From NCBI RefSeq assembly GCF_001757355.1, contig NZ_MINO01000005.1, forward strand, positions 1-64,000: 64,000 nucleotides of DNA, read 5' to 3'. This document shows positions 1 through 9,195 of the stretch, piece after piece. The notes below the pieces were generated by a model, which saw nothing but the letters and a program-made list of their open reading frames with translations, ran no database searches and was not told the DNA's origin. The stretch comes from Sphingobium phenoxybenzoativorans (GTDB taxonomy: Bacteria > Pseudomonadota > Alphaproteobacteria > Sphingomonadales > Sphingomonadaceae). The position numbers and the translations under genes are program-made. The number at the start of each line of letters is the position of its first letter. Within the stretch, counting starts at the first letter, position 1.

Positions 1-708
1 CGGCTGTTCACTGAAGCGCCGGGGGGACGGCGGCGCTTTCTGGACCGGCTTACGCTGGCGCTGCACCCCGGCCACGCCACGCACAGCGCCCGGTATGAGG
101 CGGCGATGCGCGCCCGCACCAAATTGCTGACCGACGACCGCCCGGCCGACCCGTCCTGGCTGGCGGCGCTGGAGGCGCAGATGGACGAGCATGGCGCGGC
201 GCTGGCGGCCGCCCGTCAGGATACGGTAACGGCGCTCGGACTGGCTCTCATGGATCAGCCGGATGGTCCCTTCGCCCGCCCGCTCCTGTCCATACAGGGA
301 TGGCGTGCGGACGGCGAACCGCTGGTCGACCAATTGCGCGAAGGGCGGCGGAGGGACGCCGCCGCCGGGCGCGCGCTCAGCGGCCCGCACCGCAGCGACC
401 TCTCCGTCATCCACGCGGAAAAGGGCCAGCCCGCCGCGCTTTGTTCGACGGGGGAGCAGAAGGCGCTGCTGCTGTCGATCATCATCGCCCATGCCGCCCT
501 GGTGGCGCAGCGGTCCGGCCGTCCGCCCGTGCTGCTGCTGGACGAAGTGGCGGCGCATCTTGATCCCGCCCGGCGCGCGGCCCTGTTCGACCGGCTCGCT
601 GCAACCGGCGGGCAGGTATGGATGACCGGCACCGAATCCGAACTTTTCTCGGCCCTCGGCGCGGCGACCCGCCTGCACGTCGAACAGGGGCATATCCGCC
701 CCGCCTGA
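1..708 (+). CDS. recF: DNA replication/repair protein RecF, C-terminal part (5' end outside window)
   Basis: RecF binds single-strand gaps and helps load RecA in recombinational repair. The reading frame is open from base 1, so the gene enters from the left edge and only the last 235 codons or so are present. The frame holds RRRFLDRL and [18 protein letters not shown], typical of the RecF arm region, then the ABC-type signature [12 protein letters not shown] and the Walker B stretch [12 protein letters not shown], followed by a D-loop-like segment. Length after the signature fits a complete C-terminus. No downstream partner is obvious; the next gene starts 147 bp later and encodes an unrelated exported protein. 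The assignment rests on these motifs and is firm. Confidence 0.93.
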   Translation, partial: RLFTEAPGGRRRFLDRLTLALHPGHATHSARYEAAMRARTKLLTDDRPADPSWLAALEAQMDEHGAALAAARQDTVTALGLALMDQPDGPFARPLLSIQGWRADGEPLVDQLREGRRRDAAAGRALSGPHRSDLSVIHAEKGQPAALCSTGEQKALLLSIIIAHAALVAQRSGRPPVLLLDEVAAHLDPARRAALFDRLAATGGQVWMTGTESELFSALGAATRLHVEQGHIRPA

Positions 709-854
709 CCATGGCCGGGTCGCGGCTTATGCGGCGAACCGTTCTTTGACGCGCTGCAGCAACGACTCATCGCAGGATCGACGTTCGTCGTATTTTCTTA
801 TTAACCGCGACCTGCCTTAACCCTTCCAACAAGAGAGCGAGGGGTCGCAATCGC

Positions 855-1370
855 ATGATTAAAGGGTTTCGCGCAGCCATTGCGCTGGTGTTGGCGCTTG
901 GCTGTCTGACGGTCGCAAATCCGGCCGTCGCCGGCGTTCTGCAATGCGCGCCCTATGCCCGTCAGGTTTCCGGCATTCAGCTTTTCGGCCGCGCCGCCAA
1001 CTGGTGGGCGCAGGCGGACGGTTTGTACGACAAGGGTCAGGAACCCCGCGAGGGCGCGGTCCTCTCCTTCGCCGCCAGCCGCGCAATGCCCGCCGGCCAT
1101 GTCGCCGTCGTCAGCCGCATCGTCAATTCCCGCGAAGTGCTGCTGGACCATGCCAACTGGTCCTATCGCGGCGGCATCGAACATGATGTGCGCGCCATCG
1201 ACGTGTCGCCGAACAATGACTGGACCGACGTGCGCGTCTGGTACGGCCCGATCGGCGACCTCGGCATCCGCAGCAACCCGGCCAACGGCTTCATCTATCC
1301 GGAAGCGCACAAGGCGCCCGGCGCCCCCACCCAGATCGCTGCGCTCGGCAGGAACACCGGCGGCCGGTAA
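855..1370 (+). CDS. Secreted CHAP-domain protein
   Basis: The product has 171 residues with a clear signal peptide (residues 1-26: positive start, hydrophobic core, AVAG cleavage area), so it should be exported. The mature part resembles a CHAP amidase domain: QCAPYARQVSG carries the nucleophile-type Cys, GHVAVVSRIV the catalytic-type His, and LLDHANWSY a typical later motif. CHAP proteins cut peptide cross-links in peptidoglycan; sphingomonads carry several short ones of this layout. It stands alone between recF and a convergent DUF3297 gene. The family is likely from motifs; substrate and role are not known. Confidence 0.8.
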   Translation: MIKGFRAAIALVLALGCLTVANPAVAGVLQCAPYARQVSGIQLFGRAANWWAQADGLYDKGQEPREGAVLSFAASRAMPAGHVAVVSRIVNSREVLLDHANWSYRGGIEHDVRAIDVSPNNDWTDVRVWYGPIGDLGIRSNPANGFIYPEAHKAPGAPTQIAALGRNTGGR

Positions 1371-1510
1371 TCGGCGGGTTCCCGGACACCTCATCGGCCC
1401 GGCGGAACTGTCCAACAAAGGCGAAGGTTCCAACAAATCCTATTTTTGCTGAAACCAGGCAAATATATGAAATTTCTGGAGTAATCCGGAATCCGAAAAG
1501 CGCGAAAAAG

Positions 1511-1780
1511 CTATATACCCTCGCGTTCCCCGTCGCTTTCGGCCGCATTTTCGAACCAGGCTTCGACCGGTCCTGACAGCTTGATCGTCAGCGGCTGGCC
1601 ATGCCGGTCGCGGGTCTTGCCCGCAGCGACGCGGATCCAGCCCTCGGAAATGCAATATTCCTCGACATCGGTGCGCACCCGGTCCTTGAAGCGGATGCCG
1701 ATACCGCGCTGAAGCACGTCCATGTCGAAATGGGGGCTGCGCGGATTGGTCGAAAGGCGATCTGGCGGCGTATCTGTCAT
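1511..1780 (-). CDS. DUF3297 family protein
   Basis: An 89-residue soluble protein. The body (PDRLSTNPRSPHFD, GIGIRFKDRVRTDVEEYC, EGWIRVAAGKT) matches the conserved small alphaproteobacterial family DUF3297, which has no assigned biochemical role. There is no signal peptide or membrane segment. The acidic tail (AAESDGEREGI) is typical. The gene is monocistronic, convergent with the CHAP gene and 87 bp from the next minus-strand gene. Family recognition is by memory of the conserved blocks, so the name is likely but functionally empty. Confidence 0.8.
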   Translation of the reverse strand: MTDTPPDRLSTNPRSPHFDMDVLQRGIGIRFKDRVRTDVEEYCISEGWIRVAAGKTRDRHGQPLTIKLSGPVEAWFENAAESDGEREGI

Positions 1781-1866
1781 GGCAGAGCGCCTAGCGCCGA
1801 TGCGGCCGGGCCGTCAACCGCCTGTAGGAGCGATCGACGGCCAAACCTCATGCCTGGCTTATGCTG

Positions 1867-2160
1867 TCAGCGGCAGATGCGGACCCGGACATCGCGATGG
1901 CGATAGCGATCATACCGCCACTCGTTCCAGCACCGGCGGCGGTCGCCGCGCCAGTTCGAACGGCGATGGTCCCGGCGCCAGTCGCGGCGGTCATACCGGT
2001 CCCAGCGGTCGCCGCGCCAGCGATCCCCGCGATAATAATCGCCACGGTAATTGTCGCCGCGCCAGCCGTACCGGTCATGCGCCTGCGCGGGGGCCGACGC
2101 CGCGATCATGGCGCTGCCCGCGATCAGGGCCGCGGTCACGCCTTTCCACAGAATGTTCAT
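1867..2160 (-). CDS. Small secreted Arg/Asp/Trp/Tyr-rich repeat protein
   Basis: The start at 2160 is chosen because AGGAGGAG lies 7-8 bases upstream; an in-frame start 18 bases further up lacks a site. The 97-residue product has a signal peptide (residues 1-26, ending APAQAHD) and then a low-complexity tail built on WRGD and YRGD units such as RGDNYRGDYYRGDRW. The tail is very basic and aromatic, ending with two Cys residues (RRCW, VRICR). It resembles small RcnB-like or cell-surface proteins of sphingomonads, but the match is compositional only. It lies downstream of typA beyond a terminator, so it is probably transcribed alone. Confidence 0.65.
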   Translation of the reverse strand: MNILWKGVTAALIAGSAMIAASAPAQAHDRYGWRGDNYRGDYYRGDRWRGDRWDRYDRRDWRRDHRRSNWRGDRRRCWNEWRYDRYRHRDVRVRICR

Positions 2161-2211
2161 CTTCACGCTCCTCCTCATCCGGGCTGGAGGGGGGCCGCCA
2201 GCCTGTATGAA

Positions 2212-2252
2212 AAGAAATATTCCCGCCCGGCTGAACCGGACGGGAATATGGC
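2212..2252 (-). terminator. Rho-independent terminator of typA
   Basis: ATATTCCCG and CGGGAATAT form a perfect 9-bp stem, with an inner CCGG/CCGG pairing. Read on the minus strand it is followed by ATTTCTTTTC. It lies 40 bp beyond the typA stop codon. Confidence 0.75.
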
Positions 2253-2293
2253 GTTAACTAGATGTTCAGCGGGCGAACGCTCGCCCGGCCGGA

Positions 2294-4111
2294 TCAAGCC
2301 GCCTTGGAGCGGGACTGGCGCTTGCGCTCATTGGGGTCGAGCCAGCGCTTGCGCAGACGGATCGACTTGGGCGTCACCTCGACCATTTCGTCATCGTCGA
2401 TATAGGCGATGGCCTGCTCCAGCGTCAGGCGGCGCGGCGGCGTCAGGCGCACCGTGTCGTCCTTGCCACTGGCGCGGAAGTTGGTGAGCGCCTTCGACTT
2501 CATCGGGTTGACCTCAAGGTCTTCCGGCTTGGCGTTCTCGCCGACGATCATGCCTTCATAAAGCGCCTCGCCGACGCCGACCATCAGGATGCCGCGCTCC
2601 TCCAGCGGACCCAGCGCGTAGGCATTCGCCTCGCCCGCGCCGTTGGAGATCAGCACGCCATTCTTGCGGCCTTCGATCTTGCCCTTGTGCGGGCCATATT
2701 TCTCGAACAGGCGGTTCATGATGCCCGTGCCACGCGTGTCGGACAGGAATTCGCCATGATAGCCGATCAGCCCGCGCGAGGGGGCGGAGAAGGTGATGCG
2801 GGTCTTGCCGCCGCCGGACGGACGCATGTCGGTCATCTCGGCCTTGCGGATGTTCATCTTGTCGACGACGGTGCCGGAAAACTCCTCGTCCACGTCAATG
2901 ACGACGGTTTCATACGGCTCGGTCTTGCCGCCATTCTCATCCTCGCCAAACAGCACGCGCGGACGGCTGATGCCCAGCTCATAACCCTCGCGGCGCATCG
3001 TCTCGATCAGAACGCCAAGCTGAAGCTCGCCACGCCCTGCAACCTCGAAGCTGTCCTTGTCGGCGCTCTCGGTCACCTTGATGGCGACGTTCGATTCCGC
3101 TTCGCGCTCCAGCCGGTCACGGATCATGCGGCTCGTCACCTTGCTGCCCTCGCGGCCCGCCATCGGCGAGTCATTGACCGCAAAGCGCATCGACAGCGTG
3201 GGCGGATCGATCGGCTGCGCCTGGATCGGCTCGGTTACCGAAGTGTCAGCGATCGTGTTGGCCACGGTCGCGACAGTCAGGCCCGCAAGCGAGATGATGT
3301 CGCCCGCCTTCGCTTCGTCCACCGGCACGCGCTCCAGCCCACGGAACGACATGATCTTGGAGGCGCGGCCGGTTTCGATGACCTTGCCCTCCATATCAAG
3401 CGCATGGATCGCCTGATTGACCTTGACGGTGCCGCTGGTGACGCGGCCGGTCAGCACGCGGCCAAGGAAGTTGTCGCGGTCGAGCAGCGTCACCAGGAAG
3501 GTGAAGGGCGCATCGACGTCCAGCGCCGGCGGCGGCACATGGTCGACGATCTTCTGGAACAGCGGCGTCAGCGTGCCCGAACGCAGCGACGGATCTTCAT
3601 TGGCGTAGCCGTTGCGGCCCGACGCATAGAGCACCGGGAAGTCGAGCTGCTCGTCAGTGGCCTCCAGGCTCACGAACAGGTCGAACACCTCGTCCAGCAC
3701 TTCCTGGATGCGCTCGTCCGGACGGTCCACCTTGTTCACGACGACGATCGGGCGCAGGCCCAGCGCCAGCGCCTTGCCGGTCACAAACTTGGTCTGCGGC
3801 ATCGCGCCTTCGGAGGAATCGACCAGCAGGATCACGCCGTCGACCATCGACAGGATGCGCTCCACCTCGCCGCCAAAGTCGGCGTGGCCGGGCGTGTCGA
3901 CGATGTTGATCCGCGTGCCTTCCCACTCGATTGACGTCGGCTTGGCCAGAATGGTGATGCCCCGCTCTTTTTCCAGGTCGTTGCTGTCCATCGCGCGTTC
4001 TTCGACGCGCTGGTTTTCGCGGAACGTGCCGGACTGGCGGAACAACTGGTCAACCAGCGTGGTCTTGCCATGATCGACGTGCGCGATGATGGCCACATTG
4101 CGGAGGCTCAT
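2294..4111 (-). CDS. typA: Translational GTPase TypA/BipA
   Basis: A 605-residue ribosome-associated GTPase of the EF-G/LepA superfamily that helps ribosome assembly and growth under stress and cold. Visible G motifs: AHVDHGKTT (P-loop), RGITI (switch I), DTPGHADF (G3) and NKVDRPD (G4). Then come the EF-G-like beta-barrel and the TypA C-terminal blocks (GRGELQLGVLIETMRREG, SRGLIGYHGEFL, SNGAGEANAYALGPLEERG). The C-terminus is basic (KRQSRSKAA). The start is placed at MSLRNVAIIAHVD, the normal family start; the frame extends 22 codons further upstream without a family match. It is transcribed alone and ends in a hairpin. Confidence 0.95.
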   Translation of the reverse strand: MSLRNVAIIAHVDHGKTTLVDQLFRQSGTFRENQRVEERAMDSNDLEKERGITILAKPTSIEWEGTRINIVDTPGHADFGGEVERILSMVDGVILLVDSSEGAMPQTKFVTGKALALGLRPIVVVNKVDRPDERIQEVLDEVFDLFVSLEATDEQLDFPVLYASGRNGYANEDPSLRSGTLTPLFQKIVDHVPPPALDVDAPFTFLVTLLDRDNFLGRVLTGRVTSGTVKVNQAIHALDMEGKVIETGRASKIMSFRGLERVPVDEAKAGDIISLAGLTVATVANTIADTSVTEPIQAQPIDPPTLSMRFAVNDSPMAGREGSKVTSRMIRDRLEREAESNVAIKVTESADKDSFEVAGRGELQLGVLIETMRREGYELGISRPRVLFGEDENGGKTEPYETVVIDVDEEFSGTVVDKMNIRKAEMTDMRPSGGGKTRITFSAPSRGLIGYHGEFLSDTRGTGIMNRLFEKYGPHKGKIEGRKNGVLISNGAGEANAYALGPLEERGILMVGVGEALYEGMIVGENAKPEDLEVNPMKSKALTNFRASGKDDTVRLTPPRRLTLEQAIAYIDDDEMVEVTPKSIRLRKRWLDPNERKRQSRSKAA

Positions 4112-4220
4112 GAAGGATCTGCTCATTTTGTGAGGACTGTTGGGCGCGCCCTTAGCGGAAAGTCCGCTGCGCCGCAACAGCGCGCTAAAATGGGCGGAAA
4201 GGACCCGGACGCCGGTGGGG

Positions 4221-5177
4221 TCAGTGCTTTACGGTCTTTAACCCGCACTTCTTACGGATATAGCGCGCCAGGTTCGGATCGCTCAGGCCGTTGCCCTTCT
4301 CATAGGCGGCATGCAGCTCATCGCGGATTTTCTGCGCGGCGCTCCGCCGGTTGAGGTCGGCAAAACCGGCCTCCGAGGCGACCAGCTTCTCCAGCGCCGC
4401 ATGGATGCCTTCGCTCACCTTGGAGCGCGCGGCGGAAGCGGGCGCGGAGCTGACCGCCGCAACGGCCTCGACGACCGGGACCGGTGCTGGCGATGGCGTT
4501 TCCACCTTCGCTTTCCTTTTCGCCTTCGCCGGCTTTTCCGCCGCCTTCTTCGACGGCTGGACGGGTTTCGACGGGGGGACTGGCGGCTTCTTCGCCTTCA
4601 CCTTTGCTTTGGGCTTTGACGGCTTGGCCTTCTTTTCCACCTTGGCGGCGGGCTTTTCCACCTTGGCGGCAGGCGGCGTTTCCGCAACCGGTTCCGCTTC
4701 GGCGATCGTCGCCAGTTCCAGCACGGGCCTGGCTGCAGCGGCGGGGATGGCGGCGGGATCGGTAATCCGTACCCGCTCATAGGTGGTGCCGTTCAGGCGG
4801 ACGACGCTATTATCCCAATCCGCGCTGGCCTCTGCAAAGAAGGACGGGTCGATGGGGACCGGCGCGGCCTTCTTGTCCTTCCCCGCATAACCGGTAGCGA
4901 TCAGATGATCCGTCGCCAGCACCTCTATCAGCATGTCCTGCAGCAGCTTGCGGCTTTCCAGCTTGTCGAGATGGGCTTTTCCGACTTCCTGCAGAGCGGA
5001 CAATATCTTCTTCCCGTCCCGCGTGCTCTGCGCCACGGCGACCAGATGCTGGAGCGTGCCGGTGAAACCCGGCTTGCTCTCATGCTCCTCCCGCACCGCC
5101 TGTTCGGCAAAATGCAGCCAGGCGTCGCTGAGCGCGACACCGGCTTTCCATATCTGCCTTGATGGGTCGGTTGTCAT
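4221..5177 (-). CDS. Hypothetical protein with Ala/Lys/Pro-rich linker
   Basis: The product has 318 residues and no family I can name with confidence. An N-terminal helical block (about 1-105) has no membrane segment. A middle region (about 150-235) is low complexity and very basic, with near-perfect repeats of AKVEKPAAKVEKKAK and KPKAKVKAKKPP, like histone-H1-type tails. A C-terminal block (about 255-318) reads as helices ending YIRKKCGLKTVKH. The linker suggests nucleic-acid or ribosome contact, but that is inference from composition. The neighbour typA is transcribed in the same direction 109 bp downstream. The coding sequence for the linker contains direct DNA repeats near 4635-4680. Confidence 0.6.
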   Translation of the reverse strand: MTTDPSRQIWKAGVALSDAWLHFAEQAVREEHESKPGFTGTLQHLVAVAQSTRDGKKILSALQEVGKAHLDKLESRKLLQDMLIEVLATDHLIATGYAGKDKKAAPVPIDPSFFAEASADWDNSVVRLNGTTYERVRITDPAAIPAAAARPVLELATIAEAEPVAETPPAAKVEKPAAKVEKKAKPSKPKAKVKAKKPPVPPSKPVQPSKKAAEKPAKAKRKAKVETPSPAPVPVVEAVAAVSSAPASAARSKVSEGIHAALEKLVASEAGFADLNRRSAAQKIRDELHAAYEKGNGLSDPNLARYIRKKCGLKTVKH

Positions 5178-5317
5178 CGGGTGCCGTTAACCAAAGATCA
5201 GAAACAGGACAAACAGGATTCGCAAATAGCCACGTCTTGCGCCAATAGACTAGGGTGAAATCGCGGCATCATGGTTACTGGCCCCGCTAACAGCGAATTG
5301 TTTCATCTTGCAACATG

Positions 5318-6712
5318 TCAGACGCGCGGCATCCGGTTCCATGCATCAAGCGCCGCGATCTTGTACGCCTCCGCCAATGTCGGATAGTTGAATGTATTCT
5401 CGATGAAATAATCGAGCGTTCCGTGCAGGTTAAGCACTGCTTGACCGATGTGGATCAGTTCCGTCGCGCCTTCGCCCAATATATGGACGCCAAGTAGACG
5501 CCGGGTCTTGAGCGAGAAGATCATCTTCATCAGGCCCTGATCGAGTCCCATGATGTGCCCGCGCGACGTTTCGCGGAACCGCGCGACGCCGCACTCATAT
5601 TTGATTCCCTTCTCGCGCACTTCCTGTTCGCTCATGCCGACAGTGGAGATTTCCGGCACGGCATAGATGCCATAGGGGAAATATTGGGGCGCGGGCGGCA
5701 TCGGGAGGTTGAAGGCGTGGCAGGCGGCGATCCGCCCCTGCTCCATCGATGTCGAGGCGAGGCTGGGAAAACCGATCACATCGCCGGCGGCATAGATATG
5801 CGGCACGGAGGTCTGGAATGTCGCGGGATCGACCGTCAGGCGGCCGCGCCTGTCGGTTTCCAGCCCGCATGTGTCGAGGCCCAGCGTGGCTGTCGCCCCC
5901 ACGCGCCCGGCTGCATAGAGCAGCATGTCGGTGCGGATCGCCCGGCCATCCTCCAACGTGGTGACGACCTTTCCGCTGTCGTCCTTTTCCACCGTGGAAA
6001 CCGGCGAACCCAGCCGGATGATCATGCCCCGGTCGCGCAACTGGTGGATAAATTCCTCAATAATTTCCCGATCGATGAAATCGAGGAAGGTCGTGCGCGG
6101 TTCGACCAACGTAACGGCCACATCCAGCGCGCTGAAGATGGTGGCATATTCGATGCCGATGACCCCGGCGCCCACCACCGTCAGGCTGCGCGGCACGCGC
6201 GGCGCTTCGATCACGGCGTCACTGTCGAGGATGGAAACGTCATCAAAGGGAATATCGGCCGGGCGGTACGGCGCTGTGCCGACCGCGATCAATATCTTCT
6301 CGCCCTGGACGATCAGTTCGCTCTCGTCCGGCGACGTGATCGCCACCCTGTGCGGGTCGAGGAACCGGGCGAAGCCGGACATGGTGCGCACGCCGTTGCG
6401 CTGAAACTGATGCTCCAGCACGTCGACCTCATGCTCCAGCGTCTTGTTGAGGCGCGTGCCGAGATCGCTGCCGTCGATATCCTTCTTCACGCGGTAGGAG
6501 CGGCCGTAGAAACCCCGCTCCCGCCAGCCGGAGAGGTTGAGAACGGTTTCCCGCAATGTCTTGGACGGAATAGTGCCTGTATGCACGGAAACGCCGCCCA
6601 CCCGCCGGCGGCCCTCCACGACGAGAACCGACTTGCCAAGCTTCGCGGCCTGCACTGCGGCGCGGCGCCCTGCCGGGCCGCTGCCGATCACCACCAGATC
6701 ATATGGCTCCAT
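5318..6712 (-). CDS. sthA: Soluble pyridine nucleotide transhydrogenase (Si-specific)
   Basis: SthA moves hydride between NADPH and NAD+ in the cytosol. The protein (464 residues from this start) has the FAD-binding GSGPAGRRAA near the N-terminus, the SthA hallmark HTGTIPSKTLRE where lipoamide dehydrogenases have a redox CxxxxC pair, a second Rossmann site GAGVIGIEYATIF, the FAD motif YAAGDVIGFP, and a dimerisation domain ending LAEAYKIAALDAWNR. The absence of the Cys pair separates it from dihydrolipoamide dehydrogenase and glutathione reductase. The start at 6712 has GGGGGAAG 6 bases upstream; a longer in-frame start at 6763 is less likely. Confidence 0.93.
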   Translation of the reverse strand: MEPYDLVVIGSGPAGRRAAVQAAKLGKSVLVVEGRRRVGGVSVHTGTIPSKTLRETVLNLSGWRERGFYGRSYRVKKDIDGSDLGTRLNKTLEHEVDVLEHQFQRNGVRTMSGFARFLDPHRVAITSPDESELIVQGEKILIAVGTAPYRPADIPFDDVSILDSDAVIEAPRVPRSLTVVGAGVIGIEYATIFSALDVAVTLVEPRTTFLDFIDREIIEEFIHQLRDRGMIIRLGSPVSTVEKDDSGKVVTTLEDGRAIRTDMLLYAAGRVGATATLGLDTCGLETDRRGRLTVDPATFQTSVPHIYAAGDVIGFPSLASTSMEQGRIAACHAFNLPMPPAPQYFPYGIYAVPEISTVGMSEQEVREKGIKYECGVARFRETSRGHIMGLDQGLMKMIFSLKTRRLLGVHILGEGATELIHIGQAVLNLHGTLDYFIENTFNYPTLAEAYKIAALDAWNRMPRV

Positions 6713-6930
6713 ATGGCTTCCCCCCAATGCGCCGCCAAACGGCGCTTTGTCAGCCACAGGCATCCCCTAATATGGTTATCATTATGTGAAGCACGGCGGA
6801 ATGCAACGGAAAGCGGCGGAATGGATGATGCTCTACGGCTTCCGTAGCGGGGCCATCACCGTTATACCGGTTGCCGCATCCCACTTGATGCCGAGGTGTT
6901 TTATATACATATAACACCAGAGGAGATGAT

Positions 6931-8157
6931 ATGGCTTCGACCGCGACCACGACCGATACGCAGCAGGAGATTAGCGCACTCACCCTGGAGGCGCCCAATC
7001 CCGTGCCGACCGTGACGCCGGAGAAGGCGGCGGGACTGGTGCCGCTGGACGACGGCAAACGGTCGAAACTCGACGAGAAGGTTGACGCTTTTATCGAGGA
7101 TCTGGTCGCCCAGGATGCGAACAGTCCCGAATTTGGCATGCGGGTCGACCAGCTCACCAATATGGGCCGAAAGGAAATCGCCGACGCCGCCGGCCATAGC
7201 AACCGCTTCCTCGACCGCCCCGTGCGCGCCATGGATTCCGATAACAGCGTTGGCGCTGACCTTGCCGAACTGCGCCGCACGGTCGAGGACCTTGACCCGG
7301 CGAAGCGCGGCAGCCTGACCGCGCCCCGCAAGCTGTTCGGCATCATCCCGTTCGGCAACCGGATGCGCAATTATTTCGACGGCTATAAGAGCGCGCAGGG
7401 CCATATCAATGGCATCCTGGGCAGTCTGGCGGGCGGCAAGGACACGCTGATCAAGGACAATGCCGCCATCGACGTGGAACGTCAGAATATGTGGGCGTCT
7501 ATGGGCAAGCTGGAACAGATGATCCATATCAGCAAGACGATGGACAGCCGCCTGGAAGCCAAGGCGTTGGAGCTTGATTCCACTGATCCAGCCAAGGCGA
7601 AGGCCATCCGCGAGACCGCGCTTTTCTACGTCCGCCAGCGCAGCCAGGACCTGCTGACCCAGATGGCGGTGACGGTGCAGGGCTATCTTGCGCTCGATCT
7701 GGTCAAGAAGAACAATGTCGAACTGGTGAAGGGGGTCGACCGCGCTTCCACCACCACCGTCGCTGCGTTGCGCACCGCCGTCACCGTTGCCCAGGCGCTG
7801 GTCGGGCAGAAGCTGGTGCTGGAACAGATCACCGCGCTCAACACCACGACCGCGAACATGATCGATTCCACGGGCGAGATGCTCAAGACCCAAACCGCGC
7901 AAATCCATGAGCAGGCCGCGTCGAGCACGATTCCGATCGAGACGCTGCAGCGCGCCTTCCAGAATATCTACGATACGATGGACAGCATCGACACGTTCAA
8001 GCTCAAGGCGCTGGAATCGATGAAAACGACGATCGGCACCCTCTCCAACGAAGTGGAGAAGTCAAAAGGCTATATCGCTCGCGCCGAGGGTCAGGCGCAG
8101 GCGCAACTGAGCGGCGGCGCAGCCAGCAATCCCTTGCTGAGCGCTATCGAGGCGTAA
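6931..8157 (+). CDS. Toxic anion resistance TelA family protein
   Basis: The product has 408 residues, helical and soluble, with family blocks at FGMRVDQLTNMGRKEIADAA, PFGNRMRNYFDGYKSAQ and TDPAKAKAIRETALFYV. These match the TelA/KlaA tellurite-resistance family, whose chromosomal members are tied to envelope-stress or toxic-anion tolerance without a defined reaction. A good ribosome site (AGAGGAG, 5 bases before ATG) fixes the start. The next gene begins 3 bp after the stop codon and encodes a two-helix membrane protein, the usual partner layout for this family. Family assignment is likely; a role in tellurite resistance here is not shown. Confidence 0.85.
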   Translation: MASTATTTDTQQEISALTLEAPNPVPTVTPEKAAGLVPLDDGKRSKLDEKVDAFIEDLVAQDANSPEFGMRVDQLTNMGRKEIADAAGHSNRFLDRPVRAMDSDNSVGADLAELRRTVEDLDPAKRGSLTAPRKLFGIIPFGNRMRNYFDGYKSAQGHINGILGSLAGGKDTLIKDNAAIDVERQNMWASMGKLEQMIHISKTMDSRLEAKALELDSTDPAKAKAIRETALFYVRQRSQDLLTQMAVTVQGYLALDLVKKNNVELVKGVDRASTTTVAALRTAVTVAQALVGQKLVLEQITALNTTTANMIDSTGEMLKTQTAQIHEQAASSTIPIETLQRAFQNIYDTMDSIDTFKLKALESMKTTIGTLSNEVEKSKGYIARAEGQAQAQLSGGAASNPLLSAIEA

Positions 8158-8160
8158 GAG

Positions 8161-8880
8161 ATGGGCCGGTCAGATCAGGTTCTCGCCGATGCGGAGGCGA
8201 TTCTGCGCCGTCACAGCGAGCGTGGGACAAGCCTGTCGTCACGCGCCCGCGCGCGGCGCAATGCGGGCATGCTGCGTAAGCTTGGGCGGATCGCGGCGGC
8301 CGCCTTCGCCATATTGGTTGCCGCCGTGGTGACCGGCTGGTTCCTGCCGCTCGGTCCTAATGGGGTGATGATCGTGCTCGGCGCAATCATTGCCGCCACC
8401 CTCCTGATCGCCGTCCTGCCGTCCGAACGGACGGTGAAGGCGGCGGCGCTTGCGGAAACCGATCTGAAGGCCCTGCCCCTCCAGACCGAAATATGGCTGG
8501 AAAGTCAGCGCAAGGCCCTGCCTCCGCCCGCGGTCAAGCTGATCGACAGCATTGGCGTACGCCTGGAAACGCTTGCCCCCCAGCTCAACCGCCTCAATCC
8601 GCAGGAGCCGGCGGCTGTGGAGGTGCGCAAGCTGCTGTCTAACCATTTGCCTGAACTGGTCACTGGCTATCAGAGCATTCCAGAGCCGCTGCGTCGCGAG
8701 GAACGCAATGGCCGCGTGCCGGAACAGCAGTTGATCGACGGCCTGTCCGTCATCGACGGCGAGATCGACCGGATGACAGAACAGCTCGCCAGTGGCGACC
8801 TCGACAAGTTGGCGACACAGAATCGCTTTCTTGAGCTGAAATATCAGGAAGCCAAGGCGCTGGGGGAGCCGGGGCGGTAG
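8161..8880 (+). CDS. Membrane protein paired with TelA, XpaC-like
   Basis: A 239-residue protein. Residues about 43-60 and 65-82 form two adjacent membrane helices (AAAAFAILVAAVVTGWFLPL and GVMIVLGAIIAATLLIAVL), leaving short N-terminal and long C-terminal soluble parts that look like coiled helices. TelA-family genes commonly sit beside a gene annotated as XpaC or 5-bromo-4-chloroindolyl phosphate hydrolysis protein; size, topology and position fit, but I see no catalytic motif. Co-transcription with the upstream gene is almost certain from the 3-bp spacing. The frame continues open for 60 codons after the TAG stop. Confidence 0.7.
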   Translation: MGRSDQVLADAEAILRRHSERGTSLSSRARARRNAGMLRKLGRIAAAAFAILVAAVVTGWFLPLGPNGVMIVLGAIIAATLLIAVLPSERTVKAAALAETDLKALPLQTEIWLESQRKALPPPAVKLIDSIGVRLETLAPQLNRLNPQEPAAVEVRKLLSNHLPELVTGYQSIPEPLRREERNGRVPEQQLIDGLSVIDGEIDRMTEQLASGDLDKLATQNRFLELKYQEAKALGEPGR

Positions 8881-9060
8881 CCGTCCCGGAAACGGCCCCT
8901 GATCCATCTAACCCTCATCCTTGTCGATTTCCTGACCGGCCTCATCGTGGCTGGCGCGTGGGCGCTATTGGTGATCTCTGCGGGCATAGCCGCCATCGCT
9001 GGCGCGGTGGTCATGGGAGTGGCGGCTTTCCGGCGTTGGCGCAGACGTCAACAGGGTTAA
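8881..9060 (+). other. Open frame after TAG with one membrane helix
   Basis: The frame of the upstream gene stays open from the TAG at 8878 to a TAA at 9058. It spells a hydrophobic helix (ALLVISAGIAAIAGAVVMG) and a basic end (FRRWRRRQQG), which looks like a real small membrane protein. No ATG precedes the helix; GTG codons lie inside it. It may be a separate gene with a rare start, a decayed end of the upstream gene, or chance. Confidence 0.3.
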
Positions 9061-9099
9061 TGCTCCATTATTGCCTTTTTGCGGCGAATTGAGTAGAAA

Positions 9100-9195
9100 A
9101 TGGGCAAGAGCAAGAATCGCCATAGGCAAACACGGCAGGTCGCGATGCCCGAATTTGCTGAGTCCATACGGGCAACCATCAAGCGCGAACCGTAA
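9100..9195 (+). CDS. Possible 31-residue small protein
   Basis: An ATG frame of 31 codons encodes a very basic peptide starting MGKSKNRHRQTRQ and ending TIKREP. The ribosome site is poor (GAGTAG). It sits in the gap between the TelA-associated genes and the next small gene. Support is only the open frame and composition. The rest of the 8881-9301 stretch shows no RNA gene. Confidence 0.2.
   Translation: MGKSKNRHRQTRQVAMPEFAESIRATIKREP

Noticed and set aside
1390-1430. GGAAC-N18-GTTCC, an EcfG-like palindrome
   Set aside because: It lies downstream of the CHAP gene and downstream of the DUF3297 gene, so no gene starts after it in either direction.
2687-3934. A 415-codon frame opposite typA, and 5555-6847 opposite sthA
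   Set aside because: Both are GC-driven shadows with no recognisable domain.
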